DNA of 64,000 nt from positions 992,001 through 1,056,000 of the forward strand of contig CANXME010002568.1 in NCBI GenBank assembly GCA_948144175.1, in the 5' to 3' direction. Within the stretch, counting starts at the first letter, position 1. Every line of letters begins with the position of its first letter. This document shows positions 22,002 through 33,832 of this stretch, piece after piece. The notes under the pieces are model-generated. The model ran no database searches, was not told the origin of the DNA, and saw nothing but the letters and a program-made list of their open reading frames with translations. This DNA comes from Closterium sp. NIES-65 (lineage: Eukaryota > Streptophyta > Zygnematophyceae > Desmidiales > Closteriaceae). A program made the position numbers and the translations under genes.

Positions 22002-23490
22002 ATGGCTAGCTCTAATGTACTTACTTTCGATGCTGAGGGTTGAGCGGTCGATTTCCAGGTCTGGGTTGATGATCTGCAGCTTTTTTGGCAGTGCGACTCT
22101 AGGGATGGAGTCTCACTGTTCGATCACACGTCCGGCGTCTCTGTCGCACCTGCTGCCGATGGTGACAGTACAGTTCGCTCGCAGTGGACCACACGTGATG
22201 CTGCTGCTCGTCTTGCTGTTCGTAGTCACCTGCCGTCTGCTGAGCGCGCGCACTTTAGCCAGTACAAGACTGCTAAGACACTGTATGACGTTGTTGTTGC
22301 GCGCTACTCCTCCCCTGCCACTGCTGCTCTCAGCCGCCTCATGCTGCCGTACCTGTTCCCTGAACTCGCCGCTTTTGCCACAGTCGCTGACCTCATTACC
22401 CACCTCCGCACCAGTGACACCCACTGCCGCACTGTGCTTTCTGCCGAGTTCTGCGCCAAGAACCCCCCCCCTATGTACATCACCCTCTACTACCTTGTCA
22501 CCCGGCTCCCTGACTCCCTTCTTCTAGTCAGGGACCACTTCCTCTCCCTTTGCCCCACCACGCCCACTGTTGACCTCCTCGAGGAGCGCCTCCTTGCAGC
22601 TCAGAAGAGTATAGTCGCTGTAGGAGCCTCTCGTGGTGACCCTCATTCCCCTTTCTTTTAGGGGTGCTCCCATGTCCCCCTCTTGCCCTTTGTAGCCTCT
22701 GCTGCTGCTGTCGACCTCGTTGGCACTGATTCGGTCGCCGCTGCGTCTACTCCTAGTGGGAGACGCCACAGCGGCAAGGGCAAGGGGGGCAAGGGTGGTG
22801 GAGGGGACGGCGGGGGCGGCGGTGGTTGCGGTGGTAGTGGCAGTGGAGGAGGTGGAGGGGGTGGGGGTGGAGGTGGAGGTGGGGGTGGAGGTGGGGGTGG
22901 CGGCGGGAGTGGGGGCTTAGGTGGCGGTGGTGGAGGTGGAGGCGGCGGCGGCAGCGACAGTGGGGGTGGAGGCGGCGATGGTGCTGGTCGGGGTGGCGCT
23001 GTGCAGCGAAGAGGCTTTGGCGGTGCCCACCGCCAGCAGCAGCAGCGTTCTCGTGAGGCCCTGTCGCCCTGAGCAGCTTCGTGAGTGGTACGCTGGGCGT
23101 GGGAGGTCTGGGGGTGCTGGTCCTTGTGCATACGTTCTCCGCACCGGCGAGCACAGTGGAGAGTCGTGCGGCGGCCCGCACGCCACGCACTGCTGTTTCG
23201 GCCGCCTGACTGACGCCTGGTGTGCACAGTTTCCTGACGCCACTGAGCTCCCTCGCTGGGGTGATTTGCTTAGGTCGGGGGTTGCTTTCTTTGATCTTGA
23301 TTATGATGCTATCCTTGCTGCTATGTATGCTGTGACTATAAGTGCTGAGGGTGACTGTTACCTCTGTGTTCCGCTGGACCCGCGCATTGAGGCTGCTGTT
23401 CTAGGTGCTAGTGAGTCTGTTGCTCCAGGTGCTGGTGAGTCTGCTCTCTCAGGTACCGCGTCGGCTCAGGTCTTTCACACTTTCACCCTT
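22002..23490 (+). pseudogene. C gag remnant
   Basis: It starts ATGGCTAGC (MASSNVLTFDAEG) and has the clade's helical core (YLFPELAAFATVADLITHLR). A Gly-rich tract of about 80 residues (22790-23000) is followed by PEQLREWYAGRGR. Then comes a Cys/His motif (CAYVLRTGEHSGESCGGPH and so on to C), and DLDYDAILAAMYAVTIS. Confidence 0.8.
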
Positions 23491-24587
23491 GACTCGGGTG
23501 CTTCCCGCTCCTTCTTTCGCGGCTGCAAAAACTCACGCCGCTTAGTCGGCCAGTGGCAGTCTCCCTGGCTGACCCCTCTGGGGGTCCAGCCCTTGCACAC
23601 TCCTCCACTGTTCTGACGTGTCCGGCAGTCCCGTCTGGCTCTCTATCTAGCCTCCACCTCCCCTCGTTCTCTACGAACTTGGTGAGTGGAGCTGACCTTC
23701 AGGATGCGTGGGTTGACCAGTTCACTCCTGGAGATCAGCAGGTGACCCACTATACGTGTACTCGTACGGGCCGGCACCTGGCCACGTTTACCCGTCAGCC
23801 TGGGTCAAGCTTGTACACCCGTCTACCGTGTCTTCTCCAGTTACTGGGTCTGGTCAAGTAGTCGCGTCTGGTCAGGTGTTTGCTTTAGCGTCCCAGTCGG
23901 GTCCTGGGTCTGCCCCCTACTCGTGTCGTCTCCTGTCTCACCAGACTCTTCTCTGACACCACTGCCTTGGTCAACCCTCCCTGCCTCGTCTCTGAGGCAT
24001 GGCCTCCCGTGTCCTTGTTACTGGTCTGCCCCGGTCCCTCCCTCCCCTTCCTCCGGGGCCTGCCCCTACTTGCATTCCTTCCGTCGAGGGGCGGCAGCGC
24101 ACCGCTCCTCACTCCTCCGAGTTCCCTCCAACGGAGACTCCTCTGTAGACTCTCCACATGGACGTGTGGGGCCCAGCCCGCGTCCGTGGACTGGGTCACG
24201 AGCGCTACATTCTGCTGGTCGTTGAAGACTACTCGCGCTACACCACAATCTTCCCCTTGCGCCGCAAGGGCGAGGTTACTGAGGTGCTGATCATCTGGAT
24301 CCGCGCTGCTCGTCGTTAGCTCAGATAGATTTTCGGCTCGGACCTTCCTGTTTTGCGTCTGCACTCCGACAGAGGTGGAGAGTTTTCTTCCAACCTTCTG
24401 CGAGCCTTGTGTCGTGCGGAGGGCATCCGGCAGACGTTCACGCTTCCGGCCTCTCCGTAGAAAAATGGGATTGCTGAGCGCCGCATTGGCATGGTCATGG
24501 ACGTCGCTCGTACGTCCATGATCCATGCGGCTGCTCCCCATTTACTGAGGCCGTTCGCGGTTCAATACGTTGCGCGTCAACTCAACC
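23491..24587 (+). pseudogene. C protease and integrase remnant (first part)
   Basis: Protease start LDSGASRSFF near 23490, integrase zinc region near 23900-24100, and catalytic core with LHSDRGGEFSSNLL near 24360 and ERRIGMVMDVARTS near 24480. It is more decayed than the equivalent parts of I and J. Element D starts at 24593. Confidence 0.75.
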
Positions 24588-24592
24588 TCCAG

Positions 24593-24724
24593 TGTGAGAA
24601 TAAGCGAACAGGAATGAATGAACTAGCAGTGAAATGAGTACAAGTAGGAAACCCTAGAATTGTGTACCCCCTATAGGCTAACCCACTGTAGCCTACACAA
24701 GCAGAACATATATAATGTTTGACA
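24593..24724 (-). repeat. D 3' LTR
   Basis: 132 bp, TGTCAAAC...TCTCACA on the minus strand, one difference from the 5' copy. Confidence 0.92.
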
Positions 24725-24726
24725 CA

Positions 24727-24747
24727 CCCCCATAGGCAAAGTGGGGG
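24727..24747 (-). other. polypurine-tract hairpin of D
   Basis: CCCCCA (24727-24732) pairs with TGGGGG (24742-24747) across a 9-nt loop, directly inside the 3' LTR as in B, E and I. Confidence 0.65.
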
Positions 24748-24930
24748 AGAACAAGGGGTCACAAGACCAGTCAAGCAAAGCAAAGCAAGCTCAGGGTGGA
24801 TCACAAAGTCACCACACAGTTCGAGCACAAGAGCAGGGCCAGAGGCCAGTTCACATGCAGGAGTACAGACATATATATAAAACTAGACAAGCAAGAGCAG
24901 GTATATATATATGTCACAGTACAAGTGAAG

Positions 24931-25917
24931 TCAAGAGGAGAGCAAGTGAGGCAAGACAGGCACAAGACCCAGCTGGGTGCAAAAGCGCTGATGGTCACAA
25001 GGCGCGAGTGCCTTGGTGAACACATCAGCAGTGTTGGCCTCAGAGGCCACGTACGCAAGTCGCAACTGACCACGCTGCTGCAGCTCACGAGCAAGGAAGT
25101 AGCGGAGAGCAATGTGCTTCGTTCTGTGCTCCAAGCGCTGCTCTCGACACAAGGCCAGCATGGCCTTGTTGTCTACGTACAGCACTGGAGGAGAACGAGG
25201 TGGCTCTCCAAGGTCAGTCAGCAGGTAGGTGAGCCAGCGAAGCTCCTGTGCAGCCATGGCCCCGGCGTAGATCTCAGCCTCACAACTGGAGCCGAGAACC
25301 GAAGACGAGCGAGTAGACCGCCACGAGACAGAGCCGGAACCAAGGCTGAAGGTGTAACCCTGTGACGACCGCTGCCTAGCCTGGTCGTCAACCCAAGAAG
25401 CGTCCGCGTGGCCGGTAAGGACCACTGGACTGCGCCCTCCAAGCACTAGCCCCATGCCCGACGTACTGCACAGGTAGCGCAATACCCTCTTCGCTGCAGC
25501 CATGTGCTCTGGTCTGTGTCTCCCAGGAGCAACATAGCGTGCAAGAATGCTCAGAGGGTATGCAAGGTCAGGTCGTGTGCAGGTCATCAGGTACATGAGG
25601 CAGCCAACAAGCTCTGCATACGGACCACTCGACTCTACGGACTCATCCGAAGGCAGAGCTGAGAGTGAGTGGCGAGTAGGCAGAGGAGTGGCCTGAGGCG
25701 AGGAGTACGTGAAGCCAAAGCGCTGAAGGACCTGCTGCACCATGTGTGACTGAGTCAAGGTAATGGTGCGGCGTGCTCTGTCCCGGGTGATCTGCAAGCC
25801 AAGGTAGCTGCGCAGTTCACCCAGGTCTGTGCACGTGTGTCTCTTCAGCAGTTCGGACTTCACGTAGGCGAGTCCAGCAGTGTCCGCTGTGGCAAAGACC
25901 AAGTCGTCGACGTACAC
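24931..25917 (-). pseudogene. D reverse transcriptase end and RNase H
   Basis: It opens with the YVDDLVFATADTAG active-site block and runs through the thumb (LGLQITRDRARRTITLTQ), SLSALPSDESVESSGPYAELVG and MYLMTCTRPDLAYP into RNase H (GHADASWVDDQARQRS, SSCEAEIYAGAMAAQELRW, DNKAMLALCREQRLEHRTKH, EANTADVFTKALA). A complete-looking copia C-terminal half. Confidence 0.85.
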
Positions 25918-26029
25918 GAGGATGTAGAACGGCGGCAGTGAAGTGTCGGTGCGCAGAAACAGCGACGGGTCAGCAGTAGAAGGAGCAAACCCAAGAGCCG
26001 CAAGCGTAGTCCTCAGTGTGTCGTGCCAC

Positions 26030-29000
26030 TCACGCAGGTGCCTGGCGGAGACCGTAGACTGGCCGTCGGAGGCTCCACTGGGTGCCAGGAGGGAAAGTCC
26101 CAGTGAAGCCAGGTGGACGGCGCAGCCAGATCTCCTCGTGCAGGCTACCCTGCAGGAACGCAGTGCTGAAGTCGAGAGAGTGAAGCTCGTAGTCGCGCTG
26201 AGCAGCTATGTGCAGCAGCACCCGAAGAGTGGTCATCTTCGGGGTGGGAGAGAAGGTCTGAAAGTAGTCAACTCCCTGCCGCTGACTGAAGCCACGAGCA
26301 ACGTACCGTGCCTTGAAGACAGGTGGAGAGCCCGGCGGCCGCTTCACCCTGAAGATCCACATGCCACTGACGATGTTCGCCCCAGGAGGGGGAACCGCGT
26401 CAACGTAGGTGCCTGTGGACTTCCAGGAAGCCATCTCTGCATCCATAGCTGCCTGCCACTGAGAGGAGTAGGGACCCTCTACGGCCTCCGCGTAAGAACG
26501 CGGAGTCGGGATGTCTAGTGCATCCGGGTCTCCCTCAGGGGCAAGCAGTACAGACGCGAGATGAGGTGAAGCAGCCGCTAGACACTGTAACTCCTCCTGC
26601 CTGTCCTCTAGGACGTCCGTGCCAAGAGCACACTCACCCCCGACGGACGGAGGACAGACAGACGCAGACTCAGCAACAAGACTAGCAGCGTAGTCGAGAC
26701 GACAGCGAGCAGCAAAGTCAACGAGCTCAACGACTAGAGCAGACGCAGCAGTGGACTCAAAAGAGGGGTCAGTGACGACAGTAGCAAGCAGACGCGTGAC
26801 AGTAGGACTGGCAGCGCGAAGAGAGTCCGACTCAGGGTCGGCAAGCGCAGGAAGAGAGGACTCAGGAGGAGAAGGCAAAGGGGCACGCAGAGGAGCAGTG
26901 GACGGACGCAGAGACATCCGGTGCGTGCCAGGGACAGGAGGAGGACGCTGACGCGAACCGCGACCACTAGCGCGAGCAGCACGAACCGGCGACGCGGGAC
27001 GAGACGCAGGCTCACGACGCTCAGCAAGACCTCCAGTAGGACCAGTGTAAGGAGAGGGAGCAGGCAGAGGAGAGGAAGGCTCCAACAGTGACTGCGACTG
27101 GACAGGCTGTGGACACTCTACCGAAGGAGAAAGACCAAGAACCTGCTGTAGGAGCGGAACGAAGTACGGCCGAGGCCGCGCGGCAGCTCCAGACTCAGCA
27201 GGGACAGCACCAGCACCCTCAGCGACAGCACCAGCGCCACCAACACCTCCAGCGGCAGGACCTCCAGCAGCACCAGCAGCAGAACCACCGCCAGGACAGA
27301 CAGCAGTAGTCTCAGCACCAACACCCTCAGCAGCTCCAGCTCTAGTAGGACCCGCAGGCCCAGCAGCTCCGAGACCGGCAGCATCAGCACCCTCGACGGT
27401 CGACGAAGCTCCAGCTCCAGCAGCACTCCTCCAGCGGCGAGCAAACCACTCGCGCAGCTCCTGTGGAGAGAGGGGCTCCCGGCGAGACGCAGCAGCAGGA
27501 GAAACCCCAGGCTCAGCAGCTCCAGACTGAGCACCCCCAGGCACAGCAGCTCCAGACGTAGCACCCCCAGGCTCAGCAGCTCCAGACTCAGCACCTCCAG
27601 GCTCAGCAGCTCCAGACTCAGCACCCCCAGACTCAGTAGCTCTAGCTCCAGTAGGACTCGCAGGCCCAGCAGCTCCGGGACCGGCAGCACCCTCAGCAGG
27701 CGAAGAAGCTCCAGCTCCAGCAGCACGCCTCCAGCGGCGAGCAAACCACTCGCGCAGCTCCTGTGGAGAGAGCGGCTCCCGCCGAGACGGAAGAACCGGA
27801 GAGCCCCCAGGTCCAGCAGGCGCAGGCTCCGCACCTCCAGGCCCAGCACCCCCAGGCTCAGCAGCTCCTGACGTAGCACCCTCCGGCTCAGCACCCCCCG
27901 GCTCAGCACCCCCAGACTCAGCACTCCCCGGCCTCGCACCCCCAGGCTCAGCACCCCCAGGCTCAGCACCCCCAGCAGCAGCACCCCCAGGTTCAGCACC
28001 CGCAGCAGGACCAGACTCAGCAGCAACCTCGACTGGCTCGACCGTGTCTACCTGGGACACACCTGAAGGGGCAGGAACCTGAGGGGGGAGGGGGTCTACC
28101 GGGGGGGGAACTGGTACCAGGAAGTCCGGTGGGGGGGGGAGGGAAGGAGTACGGTAGGGGAAGAGGCGGTAGAAGGGGACTGACTCGTCGAACGTGACGT
28201 CCTGGGAGGACAGAACACGACGAGAGGAGGGGTGGTAGAACTGCCACCCTGGAGCGTCAGGGGGGAAGCCAAGGAAGACACAGGGAGCAGCACGGGTGGA
28301 CAGCTTGTCCGCAGACAAGTCGCGGACAAACGCCCGAGATCCCCAGACACGGAACGCAGACGCATCGCCGACCTTCCCCGTCCACAGTAACACTGGGGAC
28401 ATCGCGGGCCGAGAGACCCTGGGGTGAAGGTTGAGCTGATGCGCCGCGTACCGAACCGCAAACGGCCACAGAAAATGGGGGGCAGCCGCATGCATCATGG
28501 ACGTACGAGCGACATCCATGACCATGCCAATGCGGCGCTCAGCAATCCCATTTTGCTGTGGAGAGTCCGGAAGCGTAAAGGTCTGGCGGATCCCCTGTGC
28601 ACGACAGTAGTCTCGCAGAAGGCGAGAGGAGAACTCCCCACCTCGGTCAGAGTGCAGACGCAGAACAGGAAAGTCCGAGCCGAAGCTCCTCCTGAGCTGG
28701 AGACGAGCCTCGCGGATCCAGTCGATCAGCACCTCAGTGACAGCACCCTTGCTGCGCAAGGGGAAGACTGAGGTGTAACGCGAGTAGTCGTCAACCACCA
28801 ACAGGAAGTAGCGCTCGTGACCCTGCCCACGGACGGGGGCCGGGCCCCACACGTCCATGTGAAGCGTCTGCAGAGGAGCCTCTGTCGGGGGAAACTGGGA
28901 GGAGTGAGGAGCAGCCCTGAGGCGCCCCTCGACACAGGGGACACAGGAAGGTCCTGGTCCCGAAGGAAGGGGAGGGAGAGACTGGGGAAGACCAGAGACA

Positions 29001-29092
29001 AGGACACGGGAAGCCATGCCCCGAAGCAGGGCAAGGAGGGGTGGCCTAGACGGTGGTGCCACAGAAGAGTCTCGTGAGACAGGAGGCGACAC
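26030..29092 (-). pseudogene. D integrase, repeat linker and reverse transcriptase start
   Basis: A 1020-codon frame on the minus strand. Near residues 45-60 is the CC half of the integrase zinc site (CVPCVEGRLRAAPHSS). Residues 75-210 are the catalytic core (HMDVWGP, VVDDYSRYT, LRLHSDRGGEFSS, SPQQNGIAERRIGMVMD). Residues about 360-640 are a Gly/Ala/Pro/Glu linker with PGGAE-type repeats and two copies of REPLSPQELREWFARRWR. Residues about 870-1020 begin the reverse transcriptase (VKRPPGSPPVFKARYVARG, LDFSTAFLQGSLHEEIW). It is an unusually long open frame for this window. Confidence 0.85.
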
Positions 29093-30207
29093 GAACAGGG
29101 GGCAGACTCAGGACCAGACCTGGACGCAGCAGCAAACACCTGACCCGACGCTGCTACCTGACCGGACGCGGGGACAGGAGGAGACTCAGTGGTCAGGGTG
29201 TAGAGGCTCGACCCCGGCCGACGCGAGAACGTGGCCAGGTGCCGGCCTGTGCGTGCGTCCGTGCAGTGGGTCACCCGCTGACTCACAGGAGTGAACTAGT
29301 GAACCCCCGCATCCTGTAGGTCTGCACCACTCACCAAGTTCGTCGAGAACGAGGGGAGGTATAGGCCAGACAGGGTGCCCGAGGGGGCAGCCGGACACGG
29401 GAGGACAGTGGAGAAGTGAGCGAGGACAGGACCCCCAGAGGGGTCAGCCAGGGAGACAGCAACCGGCCGACCAAGCGGCGTGAGTGTGGTGCGGTCCCGA
29501 AAGAAGGAGCGAGAAGCCCCAGAGTCAAGTGTAAAGGTGAGGGAGGCCGAAGCCAACGCGGTACCTGAGAGCGCAGCCTCACCCGCACCTGAGGAAGCAG
29601 ACTCACTAGCACCTAGAGCAGCAGCCGCACCTGTACCTGGAGCAGGAGACTCACTAGCACCCAGAGCAGCAGCCTCACCAGTAGCTAGAGCAGTAGGTCC
29701 TATACCTGGGTCAGGCGGGACGCACAGGTGACCGGCACGGTCAGAACTAGTAGGCAATGCATACATGGCAGTGAGAATAGCATCATAGTCAAGAGCATAT
29801 ATATCTACCCTCTGCCTAAGCAACTCCACCCAGTCCGGAAGCTCAGCCTCGTCGCCAAACACGGTACGCCAGGCGTCGCTCAGACGGGCGAAGCAGCGGG
29901 ACTGTGTATGACTACGTGTCCCACAAGGCTGACCAGTCCGAGTACCAGTGCGAATCACGTAAGAGCAGCGAACAGCACTGAGAGACCCTCCACTCTGAGC
30001 GTACCACTCACGAAGCTGGCGAGGCGTGAGAGACACGCGAGAGGGTCGCGGGAGCTGCATCTGGCCGCCACCACGAGTAGAAGCAGCAGGAGTGGAAGTA
30101 GGAGTAGCGTCGCCACCCCTACAGCCCCAACCAGCGTACCACTCACGCAGCTGCTGGGGCGTGAGGGACTCACGCAGGCGTCGCTGGGGCTGCATCTGGC
30201 TCCGCAA
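29093..30207 (-). pseudogene. D gag C-terminus and protease
   Basis: The frame at 29296-30207 holds two LTP(Q/R)QLREWYA motifs, a Cys/His motif (CSYVIRTGTRTGQPCGTRSH...C), DLDYDAILTAMYALPTS and the protease start (LDSGASRSFFRDRT). The remaining stretch to 29093 covers the protease end and the integrase N-terminal zinc half. The gag core upstream is missing. Confidence 0.8.
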
Positions 30208-30229
30208 GTAGAAGCAGGAGCAGGACTAG

Positions 30230-31440
30230 CAGCAGGAAGGCAGGCAGCCAGGCAAGCCAAAAGGCAGGCAGGCAGGCAAGCAGGCGACGTGAGCGTGCTA
30301 GCAGGGCAAGAGCTCACCAGTGGTGGGAAGAGTAGGCTCGGCGACTCAGCGGCTCGGCAGCTCGGCGGCTCGGCGGCTCGGGCGACAAGGCGGCTCGGCA
30401 GCAACTGCAGCTCAGCAGCTCGGTGACTCGGCGGCTCGGCGGCAGGGCGGCTCGGCAGCAACTGCAGCTCAGCAGCTCAGCGACCCGGCGGCTCGGCGGC
30501 AGGGCGGCTCGGCTGCTGGGCGGCTCGGGTGCAGGGCGGCTCGGCGGTGGGGCGGCTCGGCTGCTGCAGGTGAGCGATGAAGGAGGAGGAGAAGCAGGGG
30601 AGGCCACACACCTGCCACCCCTCTGCTGGCCTCTCAGGTTGCAAGCGGCCCCCTCAGGTCGCCTCGACAGGCGACGGGAAAAGGGGGGGTGGGTGGTGGG
30701 GGCCGGTAGGTGCAGCGGCGGGGCCAGCAGGTGCAGTTGCGGGGCCGGTAGAAGGGGACGGCAGGAGCCGTCAGGAGGGGACGGCGGGGCCGTCAGGAAG
30801 GGACGGCGGGGCCGTCACGAAGGGACGGCGGGGCCGTCAGGAGGCGACCGGGCCGCGACGGGGCGGCTGGGCCGGGATGGAGCGGGGCCGCGACTGGGTG
30901 GGGCCGCGACGGGGGCAGGCGGCGGGGCCGCGTAAGGGCCTGGGCGGGGCCGCGACAGAGCCGTCGGCGGGGCCACGTGAAAGCCGGGGCGGGGCCGCGT
31001 AGAAGCCGGGGCGGGGCCGCGCGAGAGCAGGCGGCGGGGCCGCGAAGGAGCCGGGGCGGGGCCGCGTGAGAGCAGGCGGCGGGGCCGCGTAAGGGCCAGG
31101 GCGGGGCCGCGACAAAGCCGTCGGCGGGGCCGCGTGAATGCCGGGGCGGGGCCGCGTAGAAGCCGGGGCGGGGCCGCGCGAGAGCAGGCGGCGGGGCCGC
31201 GAAGGAGCCGGGGCGGGGCCGCGTGAGAGCAGGCGGCGGGGCCGCGTAAAGGCCGGGGCGGGGCCGCGTCAGAGCCTGCTGCGGGGCCGCGTGAGAGCCG
31301 GCGACGGGGCCGCGTAAGGGCCGGCGGCGGGGCCCCGTCAGAGAGGGCGGCGGGGCCGCGTCAGTGAAAGCGGCGGGGCCGCGTCAGTGAAAGCGGCGGG
31401 GCCGCAGGGAAAATGACGACCCGAGGGGTCGCTAAAAAAA
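30230..31440. repeat. D leader: GC-rich tandem repeats
   Basis: An AGGCAGGCAGGCA microsatellite-like start (30234-30290) and CGGCTCGGCGG words (30340-30560) are followed by a long array of GGGGCCGCG units separated by short spacers (30760-31410). Very high GC, no gene. Confidence 0.75.
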
Positions 31441-31483
31441 AATCGCGCCTCGGGGGGCGCTTCGGTGGGCCCAAAAAAAAAAC

Positions 31484-31511
31484 GGTCCGTAGAAGGACCC
31501 GCTCTATACCA
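31484..31511 (-). promoter_or_regulatory. D primer-binding site and adjacent hairpin
   Basis: TGGTATAGAGCGGG on the minus strand follows the 5' LTR. GGTCC/GGACC with a 6-nt loop (31484-31499) comes next, then a T-run and GGGCCCACC. Confidence 0.7.
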
Positions 31512-31643
31512 TGTGAGAATAAGCGAACAGGAATCAATGAACTAGCAGTGAAATGAGTACAAGTAGGAAACCCTAGAATTGTGTACCCCCTATAGGCTAA
31601 CCCACTGTAGCCTACACAAGCAGAACATATATAATGTTTGACA
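31512..31643 (-). repeat. D 5' LTR
   Basis: 132 bp, one difference from the 3' copy. The target duplication TCCAG follows, then the C integrase resumes. Confidence 0.92.
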
Positions 31644-31648
31644 TCCAG

Positions 31649-32553
31649 CCCCGGGTCTCCATGCCGGAGACCACACCTACTCTGCGGTTGATGGGGAAGG
31701 TTGGTGATGCGTCAGCGTTCCGTGTCTCGGGATCTCGAGCTTTTGTCCGCGACTTGTCTGCGGACAAGCTGTCCTCCCATCCTGTTCCCTACATCTTCCT
31801 TGGCTTCCCCACGGACGCGCCTGGTTGGCAGTTTTACCACCCTACCTCGCACCATGTTCTGTCCTCTCAGGACGTCACGTTTGACGAGTCGTTTCCTTAC
31901 TACCGTCTCTTTCCCTACCGCACTGCCCCCCTCCCCCCCCTCCCCGCCGCTCTTCCTAGCGCCAGGTCCTCCCCCGGTAAACACCCTCCCCCCTCAGGGG
32001 CCTGCCCCCTCAGGTGTGTCCCAGGTTGACGCAGTCGAGCCTGTCGAGGTTGCTGTTGACTCTGGTGCTGCTAGGGGTGCTGAGCCTACGGGTGCCGGGT
32101 CTGGGGGTGCTTAGCCAAGGGGTGCTAAGTCAGAGGGTGCTGAGCCTGAGCGTGTGGAGCCTGGGGGTCGAGAGTGTGGGGGTGCTGAGCCTGCTGGTGC
32201 TGAGACTCGGGGTACTGAGCCTGGGGTTGCTGAGTCTGGGGGTGTGGAGCCTGAGGGTACTAAGCCGACGCGTGTGGAGCCTGGGGGTGCTGCGCCTGGA
32301 GTTCCTTCAGGTGTTTCGTCCCGGCGCGAGCCACTCTCTCCATAGCAGCTGCGCGAGTGGTTTGTTGGAGCCGTGCTGCTGGAGCTAGTGGTGCTGCTGG
32401 TGCTGGAGCTGCTGGAGGTACTGGAGCAGGCGGTGCTGCTGGAGCGGGTGCTGGTGGAGGTGCTGGCGCTGGCGCTACTGGAGTTGCTGGGGCTTCTAGT
32501 GGTCCTACTGGAGCTGGAGCTGGTGCGGGTGCTGGAGCTAGCGGTGCTACTGA
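31649..32553 (+). pseudogene. C integrase end and linker remnant
   Basis: It continues the copia integrase C-terminal region (GKVGDASAFRVSGSRAFVRDLSADKLSS, FLGFPTDAPGWQFYHPTS, LSSQDVTFDESFPYYRLFPYRT). A Gly/Ala/Pro/Glu repeat linker then stops abruptly where gypsy reverse transcriptase resumes. Confidence 0.8.
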
Positions 32554-32558
32554 GGCAG

Positions 32559-33800
32559 AATGCTCTTTCTCCCCCCACGTAAAAGCGACCCCCTTGTGCA
32601 CTAAGTCCGTGAGTGGTGGTATTAAGCGTGCCTTGTCGGGGACGAACCGATGCACGTAATTTACGAAACCCAAAAAACTCTGCAACTCTGTGATATTCGT
32701 CGGGGGGTGCCACGCTTATACCGTGTCCAGCTTCTTTGGGTCAATTTCAACCCCAGCCTTCGAAATAACGTGCCCCAAAAACTCTAGCCTGTCCTGAAAA
32801 AACTTGCACTTGGAACCCTTGGCCAGTAACCGATGCTTGTCTAAATTTTTAAACACTGCTTCCAAGTCCGCTAGGTGCTGCTGCTTGTCGCGACTGTAGA
32901 TGAGGATATCGTCAGGGTAAACTATCACGCATTTATCTAAAATTGGCCTAAACGCCTCGTTCATGGTCATCTACAATGTCGCCGGTGCGTTGGTCAGCCC
33001 GAAGGGCATCACGGTGTACTCAAACGACCCGTACCTAGTCTGAAAAGTTGTTTTGGCGCAGTCCGATGGTTCGACTCTAATCTGATGGTAACCTCCCTGT
33101 AAATCTATTTTCGGAAAAACCTGTGCTATTCGTAGTTGGTCTATCAGTTCGTCGACGAGGGGAATGGGGCATCACGACTTGACTGTTACCCTATTCAGTG
33201 CTCTGTAATCGATGCACATGCGAAACCCTCCGTCTTTTTTCGGAGCACATGCACATGCAAAACAGTATCGGTGCGGCAAACGGTGACGAACTCGGTCGGA
33301 TGAATTTTTTCTCTGACAGGTAATCTAACTGCTTCCTCAGTTCGTCGAGCTCGGGTTGTGTCAGTCTGAACTGTCGTTGTACGGTTGGTTGTGCCCCTAG
33401 TTCTAATTCTATTCGGTGGTCGTGTGCTCGCTGAGGTGGCAGTCCCTCCGGTAAATCATCGGGAAAAATCCACGGGTATCGTTTCAACACTTCCTGTAGT
33501 TCGGGCAGTACTGCTGCCAACAGTTTCTTGAAATCGCTCAGGCTGCTCTGCTTCTGCTACCACTGCAATGTCTACTGCGTACATGTCAGCTCTAGCGGCG
33601 ACAGCCCGTTTCATGGTGACGGCATTTACGTGTACCATTGAAGACTCAGGCGACTGCCAGCGAGGTAGTTCGACCCAGTTACCCCTACTTCGCACCGTGC
33701 AGCTACCCGTCGTCCAGTCAATTCGCGGGTTATACCGTCGCAGCCAATCACGTCCCAGTAAAATGTCGTGCCCATCCAATGTCGTCGCGAGCATTTCCTG
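32559..33800 (-). pseudogene. G1 reverse transcriptase and protease-end remnant
   Basis: On the minus strand: protease end (LDGHDILLGRDWLRRYNPRIDW), then a long N-terminal RT segment (RYPWIFPDDLPEGLPP, AHDHRIELELGAQP, QLDYLSEKKFIRPSSSPFAAPILF). Next are the active-site block YPDDILIYS, LEFLGHVISKAG and the connection SFLGFVNYVHRFVP with GVAFTWGEKEH. Typical of Ty3/gypsy. Confidence 0.85.
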
Positions 33801-33832
33801 TGTAAACTCGAAATTCCCCCCGCAACGGACTT

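Larger units (their letters stand above)
24593..31643 (-). mobile_element. D: Ty1/copia element inserted in C, gag N-terminus absent
   Basis: LTRs of 132 bp (24593-24724 and 31512-31643) differ at one position. The flanks are TCCAG on both sides (24588-24592 and 31644-31648), inside the integrase of C. Coding parts on the minus strand are well kept with about two or three breaks. The usual Gag N-terminal and core region is not recognisable between the leader repeats and the first gag frame. It is a recent insertion by LTR similarity. Confidence 0.92.
20969..32553 (+). mobile_element. C: Ty1/copia element, short-LTR clade, 3' part missing, interrupted by D
   Basis: A 129-bp 5' LTR (20969-21097) and primer-binding site TGGTATAGAGCAGG open the element inside the gypsy RT-RNase H junction. 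Leader, gag, protease and integrase follow, then D, then the end of integrase and part of the linker. The gypsy resumes at 32554 with no reverse transcriptase, RNase H or 3' LTR of C in between. The flanks GGCAT (20964-20968) and GGCAG (32554-32558) nearly match, so the loss may stop just inside the original boundary. Broken in about eight places besides the missing end. Confidence 0.82.
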
